The position numbers and the translations under genes are program-made. The notes beneath the pieces were generated by a model that did no database searches, was not told where the DNA came from, and saw only the letters and a list, made by a program, of their open reading frames with translations. Below are positions 36,862 through 45,111 of a DNA stretch of 64,000 nt, piece after piece (position 1 is the first letter of the stretch; every line of letters starts with the position of its first letter). This DNA is from Thauera sp. 28. GTDB lineage: Bacteria > Pseudomonadota > Gammaproteobacteria > Burkholderiales > Rhodocyclaceae. The stretch is taken from assembly GCF_000310145.2 (NCBI RefSeq), contig NZ_AMXA01000004.1, positions 124,001 through 188,000 on the forward strand, given 5' to 3'.

Positions 36862-37176
36862 ATGAGAACAGTTGCTGAAACCGCTATCTTCCAGCGCTAT
36901 GCCAGTGAAATCTGGTCGGAGGCCGAGCGCGCTGAGTTCATCAACTGGATTGCAGCCAATCCAGAAGCCGGTGACGTGATCCGGGGAAGTGGCGGCTGCC
37001 GCAAGGTCCGTTGGACATCTGCGGGACAAGGAAAACGCGGTGGCGCCAGGATCATTTACTTCAACGCGAACACCGAAACCATTTGGCTCTTGATCGCCTA
37101 CAAGAAAGCCAAGTTCGACAATCTCCCCACGTCCTTCTTGGCGGAGTTAAAGCAAGGAGTCGAAGATGCCCTCTGA
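36862..37176 (+). CDS. RelE/HigB-type toxin
   Basis: A 104-residue toxin of the RelE/ParE superfamily, HigB-like branch, expected to be a ribosome-dependent mRNA nuclease. The conserved core reads GSGGCRKVRW then GKRGGARIIYF and LLIAYKKAKFDNLP, matching the 'GTGKRGGxRViYy ... liAYxKxxkddLt' pattern of the RelE partner of NadS antitoxins. The toxin precedes the antitoxin, the inverted order seen in HigBA and RelE/NadS pairs. The start is placed at ATG 36862 directly after the palindromic operator; there is no Shine-Dalgarno, which fits a leaderless message. The GC content is lower than in neighbouring housekeeping genes, suggesting acquisition. Confidence 0.88.
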   Translation: MRTVAETAIFQRYASEIWSEAERAEFINWIAANPEAGDVIRGSGGCRKVRWTSAGQGKRGGARIIYFNANTETIWLLIAYKKAKFDNLPTSFLAELKQGVEDAL

Positions 37177-37447
37177 AATCGAAAAGTTCCAGCAGGATTT
37201 GCTTGAGTCCGTCAAGCAAATGAGGCGTGGCGAGGCCGTACGCACCACGCGTGTCGAGTTGTCCGAAGCAGCTGAGGCTCGTGCAAAGATGGGCTTGTCT
37301 CAGCAAGCTTTTGCGGATCTGCTCGGAGTGTCAGCCAGAACGCTGCAGGAGTGGGAGCAGGGGCGTCGCTCGCCTACGGGTGCGGCCAAGACGTTGCTCC
37401 GTGTTGCCGTTTCTCACCCTGAAGTCTTGCAAGAGTTACGTATGTAA
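37166..37447 (+). CDS. XRE-family antitoxin (NadS/HigA-like)
   Basis: A 93-residue antitoxin. The C-terminal half is a Cro/XRE helix-turn-helix (MGLSQQAFADLLGVSARTLQ, then EWEQGRRSPTGAAKTLLR), which should bind the palindrome upstream of the toxin. The N-terminal 40 residues (IEKFQQDLLESVKQMRRGE) are the toxin-binding arm typical of NadS. The start overlaps the toxin end by 11 nt, with AAGGAG 6 nt upstream, so it gets its own strong ribosome site, which favours antitoxin excess. Together with 36862 it forms a complete type II module. Confidence 0.88.
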   Translation: MPSEIEKFQQDLLESVKQMRRGEAVRTTRVELSEAAEARAKMGLSQQAFADLLGVSARTLQEWEQGRRSPTGAAKTLLRVAVSHPEVLQELRM

Positions 37448-37707
37448 ATAAATTCACATCGGGTATTTTCAAAGAGCCGCACGGACGGCAGCTTGGTGAC
37501 CGGCATGTTGCCGTTTAGCTTGATAACGTCATCACGCGGCTCAGGGTCGGTAGTTCCAGTTGGCAGGACGGAGAAGCCGCCGTTCGCCGTCGCCCGACGC
37601 TCGAAAGGCAGGTGACCAACACATTGCGGCCTGATTACGCCATCAAGCCACCGGTAGCCGAGGTCGAAGACAGGTCGTCGGTCGAAGTTGCAGCTCGCGG
37701 GGGGCTT
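37417..37707 (-). pseudogene. Open frame without start, possible decayed gene
   Basis: A 97-codon frame with no stop between 37708 and 37416 and no usable ATG near its 5' end. Its translation has protein-like composition (for example RWLDGVIRPQCVGHLPFERR and DDVIKLNGNMPVTKLPSVRL). It ends inside the antitoxin gene on the opposite strand. I do not recognise a family. It may be the tail of a gene truncated by insertion of the toxin-antitoxin module, or a chance open frame. Confidence 0.25.
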
Positions 37708-37710
37708 TCA

Positions 37711-38118
37711 TGCGCCTTCCGTGCGCTCACCTTTTGTACGGCCTTGTCTTGGTAGAAGCGTCGCGCCTCGGCATCGACCGGTGCCACCCACCTGAAAATC
37801 GAGTGCACATGCCCCTGATCCAACCCTTGAGCGAGCGCCGGTGCATCAGCTGTGATCGCTGGCATGGTCGGCGGCGGCCCGGCGACGCACCGGACACGGT
37901 CGAGGTCGCCTCCCCGACGGTACGCGGCGTCTGCATCGAGGGGCCGTGGCACCGCAGCCTGCGTGGCGTGCGTTCTGCCTGTGGGCAGTGGTTGCGCTGG
38001 CGTGAACTGTCGGCGCCCGTGGAAACACTCTCATCCGATTCCTGACTGCGCCGGGCCTTGCGCTGGATGACAACGCCCTGGCCGCATTCAGCGCAAACCG
38101 CAACCGCTCCGCCAGCGC
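37711..38118. other. Non-coding or decayed stretch
   Basis: Several overlapping frames of about 100 codons are open on both strands, but none has a ribosome site, a recognised motif or consistent composition. I see no gene, RNA or repeat. It probably represents degraded accessory DNA between the toxin-antitoxin module and the helicase gene. Confidence 0.4.
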
Positions 38119-38310
38119 GATCTCCCCGAGCTCGGCCCGCAAGGCAAAGCTCAGCAGGCCGGTACCGCAGCCATACTCGAGGGCGCGCATCGCCGAGCTG
38201 AGCGGAACCTCGCTGCGGATGCCGTGTGCAACAGCCTCTGCCCGTGCGACCTTCATCGGGTCGGCATCCCAGGTGGCGGCGCTTTGGTCGAAGTGCGTGG
38301 TCGAGTTCAT
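38119..38310 (-). pseudogene. N-terminal remnant of a class I SAM-dependent methyltransferase
   Basis: From ATG 38310 the frame reads like the start of a small methyltransferase: MNSTTHFDQSAATWDADPMK, then the SAM-binding motif I ALEYGCGTGLLSFAL at about residues 43-57. After about 64 residues (position 38119) the similarity to the family stops. The frame continues with low-complexity serine- and alanine-rich sequence in place of motifs II to IV. A truncation, probably a deletion junction, is the simplest reading. An intact methyltransferase would be about 200-250 residues. Confidence 0.65.
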
Positions 38311-38460
38311 GGGGTATGGGGAGAAGGTATCAGTGTGAGGGGGCCATGATGGCAGACCTCGGCCTGCCCGCCAGTTCAGTCTCGATCTTGAGCCTGCTCT
38401 TGAGGCGTCACATGTCAAGCACCCGAGTGTCTGCCGGGAGTAACGGCATTCGAATGTCAA

Positions 38461-38488
38461 TTACAATCCTGGTGGTTACCCCTATAAA
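38461..38488 (+). promoter_or_regulatory. Near-leaderless promoter of the exonuclease-helicase gene
   Basis: TTACAA (38461-38466), a 16-bp spacer and TATAAA (38483-38488) form a good sigma-70 promoter. Transcription should start at about 38495, only about 3 nt before ATG 38498, and no ribosome site is visible. Confidence 0.6.
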
Positions 38489-38497
38489 CCCATAGTC

Positions 38498-41400
38498 ATG
38501 GCAGACCTGCCCCGTGCCCGATGTCTGTGCCTCGACATCGAAACGACGCGCCAGGACCGCATGGTCCTTCGTGAAGTCGGGGCCTATCGACCTGATCTGG
38601 ATGCGCGTATCAAGCTCAATGGCCGCGCACCAGATCTTGCGACCAGGCTCGACGCGATCACCGCAGGCGCGGCCTTCGTGCTCGGGCACAACGTCGTCGC
38701 GTTTGATCAGCCGGCCTTGGCGGCTCTGCATCCCGGGCTGGCCTTGCATCGCTTGCCCCTGATCGACACGCTCGAGCTTTCCCCCGTCGCGTTTCCGCAG
38801 AACCCTTATCACCGCTTGGTGAAGGACTACAAGCTGTGCACGACGACGCGTAACGATCCGGTACGCGATGCAGAGCTGGCCTACGCGCTATTTCTCGACC
38901 AGAGCGAGGCGCTGCGCTTGCGCGTCGCCGACCACCCTGATGAGGCCTTGTGCCTGCATTTCCTGCTCGCCACGGAGGACGGGAAAGGGGTGGCCAACCT
39001 GTTTGCCTCCCTGCGCCGCGCACTCAGGCCTTCACTAGCAGACACCCGCGCCGCTTGGGAGCGTATGACGCGTGGCAAGGTGTGTATCACCGGGCAACGG
39101 CTGGTGGTCGACCAATTCCTGATCAACCCGGATTGGCACAAGCCATTGGCGTACGTGCTGGCATGGCTGGGTGTGGCAGGTGGCAATTCGGTTTTGCCAC
39201 CTTGGGTGAACCTGAGTTTTCCTCGGGTGCGCGAGGCGATCGCCATCCTGCGTGACACCCCGTGTGCTGACCCCGCGTGCTCCTGGTGTCAGGAACAGCA
39301 CGATCTAGAAGCGCTCCTGTCGCGCTGCTTTCCCGGAATTACCCGCTTCCGTTCCGCGCCCGCTACAGCGGACGGCCGCTCCCTGCAGCGTGCGATCGTT
39401 GAGAACGGCTTTGCCGGACGTCCCACCCTGGCCATCTTGCCGACTGGGGGCGGAAAGTCACTGTGCTTCCAGTTGCCAGCGCTTGCGCGCTACTACCGAA
39501 ACGGCAGCTTGACGGTCGTGATCTCGCCCTTGCAGTCCTTGATGAAGGATCAGGTCGACAACTTGGAGGCTCGGGGGGCCACCTGCGCAGGCTATCTCAA
39601 CAACATGCTCAACCCCTTGGAGCGCCGGGCGATGCTCGACAAATTGCGCCTGGGCGACCTAGGGCTGATTTTTGTCGCGCCAGAGCAGTTTCGCAGTTCG
39701 ACATTTGCCAACGCACTCAAGCATCGCGAGGTGGGTGCATGGGTGTTTGACGAGGCCCACTGTCTGTCCAAGTGGGGGCACGACTTCCGTCCAGACTACC
39801 TTTACGTTTCACGCTTCATCAAGGCGCGACAGAAGGACAAGCCCTCGCCAGTATTCTGCTTCACGGCCACGGCCAAGCCGGACGTCGTGGACGATATCTG
39901 CGCACATTTCGAGAAGCGGCTCGGTTTCACACTTGATCGTCTGGAAGGCGGAGTCAGCCGAGAAAACCTGAACTATGAGGTCCGCCCCGTCCCGGTGCAG
40001 GCCAAATACGGCGAGGTGTTGCGACTATTGCAGGACGCCCTGCGCGAAGACGGTGGCGCCATCGTGTTCTGCGCGCGTCAGAAGACGGTCGAGGAACTCG
40101 CTCAATTCCTGAAAGAGGCTGGACTGGCCTGCGGCCATTTCCATGGCGGTATGCTGCCCACTGACAAGCGCACGGTACAGGAGGCGTTTCTCGCGGGTAC
40201 CCTACGCGTGATCGCTGCGACCAACGCGTTTGGCATGGGGGTGGACAAGCCGGACGTTCGCCTGGTGATCCACCTTGATACGCCAGGTTCGCTGGAGAAC
40301 TATCTGCAGGAAGCGGGTCGTGCCGGACGCGACCAGGCACCGGCGCGCTGCATCCTGCTCTATGACGAAGCGGATCTGGACGTCCAGTTTCGCCTTCTGA
40401 AAAACTCCCGACTCACTCAGCATGACATCGGGGCCATCCTGAAGGCGCTGCGCACCATCCAGCGCAAAGACCGCAGCGATGGCGAGGTGGTAGTGACCAG
40501 CGGCGAGATCCTGCTTGAGATCCCTGAAGCACACCGTATCGACCCGGACGCGAGCGACGCCGACACGAAGGTGCGAATCGCCGTTGCCTGGCTCGAGGAA
40601 GCGCGGCTGCTTGAGCGTCACGAGAATCGCACCAATGTGTTCCCCGGGAGCTTGCTGGTGGCGAGCGAGGATGAGGCGCGGGCGATTCTGGAAAAGAAGC
40701 TTGGCCCCAACACCGACATCCAGCCTTATCTGCGGATCCTTGGCATTCTCATCCAGGGCGAGGATGACGAGGGGGTGTCCACCGACGAGCTGATGTTGGC
40801 AACGGGCCAGGACTCCAGAACGCTCCAGCACATGCTGCGCGAACTCGATCGTTGGAAGCTGCTGTCGAACGATACCGAGATCGGTGTGACCTTCTACCGC
40901 GATCCGGATACGGCTCAGCGGCTGGATGAACTGGCGCGACTGGAGAACGCCCTTGTCGCAAACCTGCGAGAAGCAGCGCCCGATGCTGCTGACGAGGGCT
41001 GGCAGGTTCTGAATGTACGCCACTTGTGCGACACCCTGAGACGTGACGCTCAGGTCGACTTCGACCCGGAACGGCTCACGCGTTTGTTGAAGTCCTTTGC
41101 AGAGCCGTTCGGCGAAGGGCCGGGTAACCGAGGATTTTTTGCATTACGTCCGCACACGGCGGAGACCCGCTACATCAAGCTGCTCCGCGACTGGCGAGCA
41201 ATTGACACCATCCGGGAGCGCCGCATGCGGCTGGCCGGTGCACTCGTCGCCGATTTCCAGCGTCGTCGACAAGGCAACATGCTGCTCGTCACCTGTAAGC
41301 AGGGGGAGCTCGAAATCGCGCTGCAGAGCGACACTACGCTAGCTGATCTCGACGTATCGAAGTGGGACGCAGCGCTGGCTGCTGCCTTGCTGTACCTCGA

Positions 41401-43645
41401 CGCCAACGAGGTGCTGCACCTGGCGCGCGGCAAAGCGGTGTTCCGGTCTGCGATGCGCATCGAGCTTGATGCCGAGGCACGCCGTCGCCAGTTCAAGAAG
41501 TCTGACTATGCGGAGCTCGCCTTGCACTACAAGGACAAGATTGTCCAAGTACATGTCATGGCTGAATACGCCAAGCTCGCAGCGCGCAAGATCCAAGCGG
41601 CGATGAACTTCATCGTCGATTACTTCAGCCTGGACCGCGCCGAGTTCGTGCGACGCTACTTCGCCGGGCGCAAGGACGTGCTTGAGATGGCGACGACTGA
41701 AGCTGCCCATCGTCGCATCCTCACCGAACTTGCCAATCCTGAGCAGCAGGCCATCGTCGCCGCACCACTCGAAGGCAACCACCTTGTGCTTGCCGGCCCC
41801 GGTTCGGGCAAGACGCGGGTGATCGTTCATCGCGTGGCCTGGCTACTGCGCGAAAGCATGGTGCTTCCTGCTGCGATCATGGTACTCGCCTACAACCGCT
41901 CAGCCGCGAATGAGATCCGCCGTCGCCTTTGGGCGCTCGTAGGCGCCGATGCGGCTGGCGTTACGGTACAGACTTTGCACGGTTTGGCGATGAGACTGAC
42001 AGGGACAAGCTATGCCGTCGCGCTCGAACATGGCGAAGCGGTAGATTTTGGCGAGGTGATTCGCAAGGCCACGCGCTATCTAAGCGCAACCGAAAAAGGC
42101 GATGACGGCGACCTCGGCCCGTCCATCCTTCGCGACCGGGTGCTTGCTGGGCTGCGTTTCCTCCTGGTCGATGAGTACCAGGACATCAATGGCGATCACT
42201 ACGATCTCATCAGCGCGGTTGCAGGGCGAAGCTTGAAGACTGAGGAAGATCGCGTTTCGCTGATGGTGGTCGGCGACGACGACCAGAACATCTATGCCTT
42301 CGATGGTGCCAGTGTGCGCTACATCCGACAGTTCGAGACCGACTACGCGGCACGTCGCTACACGCTGGTCGAGAACTACCGCTCGTCACGCCACATCATC
42401 GATTCTGCAAACCGGGTGATCGAGCGCGCACGCGATCGGATGAAGTCGGGACAGGCTATCCGTGTGAACCATGCGCGTCGCGACCATGCAGATGGCGGGG
42501 AGCTGGCCGAGCGCGATTCGCTTGCAGCCGGTCGCGTTCATGTGCTCGAAGTGCCGAATGATCCGGGCCAGGAAGCCCAAGTCGCATTGAAAGAACTTCA
42601 GCGCCTGCATGACCTGATGGCACGTGGCGAAGCCGGGCAATGGGGCCGCTTCGCAGTGATCGCTCGCCGCTGGGAGGATCTCGAGCACTTGGCCGCCCAA
42701 TGTCGTATTCGCGGCGTTCCCGTTCAGATGCTGAGTGACACCGGCCAGCTCAGCCTGCACACCCTGCGAGAAGGGAATGCGCTCCTTGCGTTGCTTCGCG
42801 GGCAAGATCGCCGTGCACGGCGGCGGCGTGTGCTGGTCCGTGCGGGGGCGCTTGGGCGTTGGTTTCGCTTACGCTTCAAGATCTCGACGGACAGTCGGAT
42901 TGCTCACCCACAGCGTGCTGTGCTTGCGCAGTTCATCGAGGACATCGACTCATCAGCCCCCGATGCCGAATTGGTCGCGGACGATCTCGTCGAAGCGCTC
43001 TATGATTTTGGCGCTGGCGGAAAGGCAATCGGGGGGTTTCGACCCAACGCACCAATGGTGCTCATGACCGCACACCGGGCCAAGGGCCTGGAGTTCGACC
43101 ATGTCCTGATCCTCGATAGCGGCGGCTGGCTGGGTAGAGGGGACGACGAGAGACGGCTCTACTATGTCGGGATGACGCGGGCGCGCAAGTCGCTCACCTT
43201 GTGCGAGCGTCTTGGGGGGGAGCACCCCTTCGTGCACGATGCTGATGGGCTGACCTTGCGGTCACGGCCAGCCGTGATGGCATCTAAGTGCCGCATGGCC
43301 AATCGCATATGGCGCGCGGACCCCGAGAAGATCGTGCTCTCATGGCCTGGTTACTTTGCTCCTGAAGCGCCTATTCACCGGGCACTGGCGGCACTCGACA
43401 TCGGCGATCCGCTCACCATGCGGCCACGCGACGAGGGAGGCTGGGAGCTTGCCAACGCGGCCGGGGTGGCAGTTGGGCGGATGTCATCCAAGTTCCAACC
43501 GCCCTCGGCCAGGATTGTCGCGGTCCGCGTGGCTGCCATACTCGTGCGCCACGCGAAAGAGGGCGCTCAGGGGCAGGCCCAGTTGAGGTCCCGAACTTGG
43601 GAGCTTGTGCTGCCGGAGATCGAGTATGCGGGGGATGAGCGATGA
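38498..43645 (+). CDS. DnaQ-like exonuclease - RecQ helicase - UvrD/Rep helicase fusion
   Basis: A 1715-residue three-module DNA enzyme. Residues about 5-140 resemble a DEDD 3'-5' exonuclease: LDIETT, then GHNVVAFDQPAL, DTLELS, and PVRDAELAYAL as the last acidic motif. Residues about 290-640 are a RecQ-type SF2 helicase with Walker A PTGGGKS near 316, DEAH near 418, FCFTATAKPD near 448 and the motif VI region LQEAGRAGRDQAP near 605. Residues about 1080-1600 are a UvrD-type SF1 helicase with AGPGSGKT near 1100, VDEYQDING near 1225, GDDDQNIYAFDGAS near 1260 and MTARHA-type TAHRAKGLEFDHVL near 1525, then YYVGMTRAR. It is a single gene with no partner, next to a toxin-antitoxin module and decayed DNA. 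Codon use is less GC-biased than in neighbours. Likely roles are repair of collapsed forks or defence. Confidence 0.9.
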   Translation: MADLPRARCLCLDIETTRQDRMVLREVGAYRPDLDARIKLNGRAPDLATRLDAITAGAAFVLGHNVVAFDQPALAALHPGLALHRLPLIDTLELSPVAFPQNPYHRLVKDYKLCTTTRNDPVRDAELAYALFLDQSEALRLRVADHPDEALCLHFLLATEDGKGVANLFASLRRALRPSLADTRAAWERMTRGKVCITGQRLVVDQFLINPDWHKPLAYVLAWLGVAGGNSVLPPWVNLSFPRVREAIAILRDTPCADPACSWCQEQHDLEALLSRCFPGITRFRSAPATADGRSLQRAIVENGFAGRPTLAILPTGGGKSLCFQLPALARYYRNGSLTVVISPLQSLMKDQVDNLEARGATCAGYLNNMLNPLERRAMLDKLRLGDLGLIFVAPEQFRSSTFANALKHREVGAWVFDEAHCLSKWGHDFRPDYLYVSRFIKARQKDKPSPVFCFTATAKPDVVDDICAHFEKRLGFTLDRLEGGVSRENLNYEVRPVPVQAKYGEVLRLLQDALREDGGAIVFCARQKTVEELAQFLKEAGLACGHFHGGMLPTDKRTVQEAFLAGTLRVIAATNAFGMGVDKPDVRLVIHLDTPGSLENYLQEAGRAGRDQAPARCILLYDEADLDVQFRLLKNSRLTQHDIGAILKALRTIQRKDRSDGEVVVTSGEILLEIPEAHRIDPDASDADTKVRIAVAWLEEARLLERHENRTNVFPGSLLVASEDEARAILEKKLGPNTDIQPYLRILGILIQGEDDEGVSTDELMLATGQDSRTLQHMLRELDRWKLLSNDTEIGVTFYRDPDTAQRLDELARLENALVANLREAAPDAADEGWQVLNVRHLCDTLRRDAQVDFDPERLTRLLKSFAEPFGEGPGNRGFFALRPHTAETRYIKLLRDWRAIDTIRERRMRLAGALVADFQRRRQGNMLLVTCKQGELEIALQSDTTLADLDVSKWDAALAAALLYLDANEVLHLARGKAVFRSAMRIELDAEARRRQFKKSDYAELALHYKDKIVQVHVMAEYAKLAARKIQAAMNFIVDYFSLDRAEFVRRYFAGRKDVLEMATTEAAHRRILTELANPEQQAIVAAPLEGNHLVLAGPGSGKTRVIVHRVAWLLRESMVLPAAIMVLAYNRSAANEIRRRLWALVGADAAGVTVQTLHGLAMRLTGTSYAVALEHGEAVDFGEVIRKATRYLSATEKGDDGDLGPSILRDRVLAGLRFLLVDEYQDINGDHYDLISAVAGRSLKTEEDRVSLMVVGDDDQNIYAFDGASVRYIRQFETDYAARRYTLVENYRSSRHIIDSANRVIERARDRMKSGQAIRVNHARRDHADGGELAERDSLAAGRVHVLEVPNDPGQEAQVALKELQRLHDLMARGEAGQWGRFAVIARRWEDLEHLAAQCRIRGVPVQMLSDTGQLSLHTLREGNALLALLRGQDRRARRRRVLVRAGALGRWFRLRFKISTDSRIAHPQRAVLAQFIEDIDSSAPDAELVADDLVEALYDFGAGGKAIGGFRPNAPMVLMTAHRAKGLEFDHVLILDSGGWLGRGDDERRLYYVGMTRARKSLTLCERLGGEHPFVHDADGLTLRSRPAVMASKCRMANRIWRADPEKIVLSWPGYFAPEAPIHRALAALDIGDPLTMRPRDEGGWELANAAGVAVGRMSSKFQPPSARIVAVRVAAILVRHAKEGAQGQAQLRSRTWELVLPEIEYAGDER

Positions 43646-43886
43646 TCGTGCTCCATGCTTGGCTGCCCGACATGCTTCTGCCGCATTGAGGCGGCCGTAT
43701 TGAGGTTGCACGCGGTAGCCGCTGGCAAATGGCAGCTCAGGCCGCTGTCCTGACCCCCGGCAAACCGTGCGGGATTCGCCGGGGAAACGGCCCCGTGGGA
43801 CCTGACGTTCCATGAGAACTCTTGAGCGAGTGTGCAGGTCCATCGCGCTTCCCTCTATCCTCACCGCAATCCTCTAGGCTGAACCG

Positions 43887-44312
43887 ATGCACAACAAACG
43901 AACGCAATGGTGGTGGCTGATGGCCGCCTGGGCTGTCGCCCTGAGCGCCACACTGGGTGCGCTCTTCATTGGCGAGGTGATGGGCATGACGCCCTGCGTG
44001 CTGTGCTGGTACCAGCGCATCGCCATGTTTCCGCTTGCCGTTATCCTGGGCATGGCCGTGTTTGCCGACGACAGGCGCGGCGCGCTGTATGCGATGCCGT
44101 TCGCGATTGTCGGCCTCGCCCTGGCGGTCTATCACAGCGCCTTGGTTGCCGGTTGGGTGCCGCAGTGGTGGGTGCCCTGTGGCACCGGGCCGTCGTGCAG
44201 CCAGCAGGCCCTGGTCATTTTCGGCGACATCCAGATACCCTGGCTGTCGCTGGCGGCGTTCTTCGCCATCGCCGCCGCCCTGACGATCTATCTGAAAAGG
44301 ACCCGTGCATGA
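43887..44312 (+). CDS. DsbB/BdbC-type disulfide bond formation protein
   Basis: An inner-membrane quinone-linked thiol oxidase of 141 residues with four hydrophobic segments. The first periplasmic loop has the redox pair CVLCWYQR (Cys-x-x-Cys near residue 37), the second loop the pair within VPCGTGPSC (about 93-99). It reoxidises its thioredoxin-like partner and passes electrons to quinone. Length and loop spacing fit the BdbC branch rather than long E. coli DsbB. It overlaps the partner gene by 4 nt. The 240 nt upstream (43646-43886) show no gene. Confidence 0.88.
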   Translation: MHNKRTQWWWLMAAWAVALSATLGALFIGEVMGMTPCVLCWYQRIAMFPLAVILGMAVFADDRRGALYAMPFAIVGLALAVYHSALVAGWVPQWWVPCGTGPSCSQQALVIFGDIQIPWLSLAAFFAIAAALTIYLKRTRA

Positions 44313-44965
44313 AAACAAGACAACTGCTGACGCTCGCCGTGTTGCTGATTCTCGGCCTGGCGTTCTACTTTGGCATGAATGCCTACCGAGATCGCACGCA
44401 AGCCGAGCAGGATGCGCGCGTTGCCGTTGAAGGAAGCCGCCTCGTGCGGATGCATACTCCGATCATCGGACCGCAGAGCGCACCGGTGACCATTGTCGAG
44501 TTCTTCGACCCGGCCTGCGAGACGTGCCGCGCCTTCTATCCGATCGTCAAGCAGATCATGGCCCAGCATCCGGACAAGGTCCGGCTGGCGCTGCGCTACG
44601 CGCCCTTCCATCATGGCTCGGACCAGGTGGTGACGCTGATGGAAGCAGCGCGCAAGCAGGGACTCTATGTCGAGGTGCTGGAGGCCCTGCTGGCCACGCA
44701 GCCGGAATGGGCCGACCATTCCGCGCCCGACGTCGGCATCGCCTTCGAGGCGGCGGCACGCGTCGGTCTGGACATGGTGCGCGCCCGGCAGGACATGGCG
44801 TCTGCAGAGATCCGGGCCGTGCTGGCGCAGGACATCGAGGATCTGACTGCGCTACAGGTCAGCAAGACGCCTACCTTCTTCGTCAACGGACGCAGTCTGC
44901 CCAGCTTCGGTCCCGAGCAGCTTGCGCGCCTGGTGGCGGAGGAGGTGGGGAAGGTTCAGCCCTGA
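44309..44965 (+). CDS. DsbA/BdbD-like membrane-anchored thiol oxidase
   Basis: A 218-residue periplasmic thioredoxin-fold protein held by an N-terminal membrane segment (QLLTLAVLLILGLAFYFGMN). The active site CETC lies at residues 70-73 after VTIVEFFDPA, and the cis-proline loop is SKTPTFFVNG near residue 190. The long helical insert between them is typical of DsbA/BdbD proteins. It should oxidise exported proteins and be recycled by the DsbB-type protein whose stop it overlaps. Their substrates are not evident here; this pair is separate from general housekeeping dsbA/dsbB in most relatives. Confidence 0.88.
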   Translation: MKTRQLLTLAVLLILGLAFYFGMNAYRDRTQAEQDARVAVEGSRLVRMHTPIIGPQSAPVTIVEFFDPACETCRAFYPIVKQIMAQHPDKVRLALRYAPFHHGSDQVVTLMEAARKQGLYVEVLEALLATQPEWADHSAPDVGIAFEAAARVGLDMVRARQDMASAEIRAVLAQDIEDLTALQVSKTPTFFVNGRSLPSFGPEQLARLVAEEVGKVQP

Positions 44966-45026
44966 CCCCGCGCGTCTGCACTCCGCGCCTTGTCTGTCAC
45001 ACCGAGATGGCCCGGCCTGCGTGCGT

Positions 45027-45056
45027 TTGACATGCGGCGAAGCGCGCAGCCATACT
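45027..45056 (+). promoter_or_regulatory. Candidate promoter of the dual-receiver diguanylate cyclase
   Basis: TTGACA (45027-45032) is a perfect -35; after 18 bp comes CATACT (45051-45056) as -10. The start codon is at 45112. Confidence 0.5.
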
Positions 45057-45111
45057 TTCGACTCCGTTGCGGCAGGGCTCCCCGCCGCCGTGATCGCCTT
45101 CCAAGGACCCC

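Noticed and set aside
37635..38045. Two opposed frames of about 105-110 codons in the scar region
   Set aside because: No ribosome site, motif or consistent composition; both are open by chance in GC-rich DNA.
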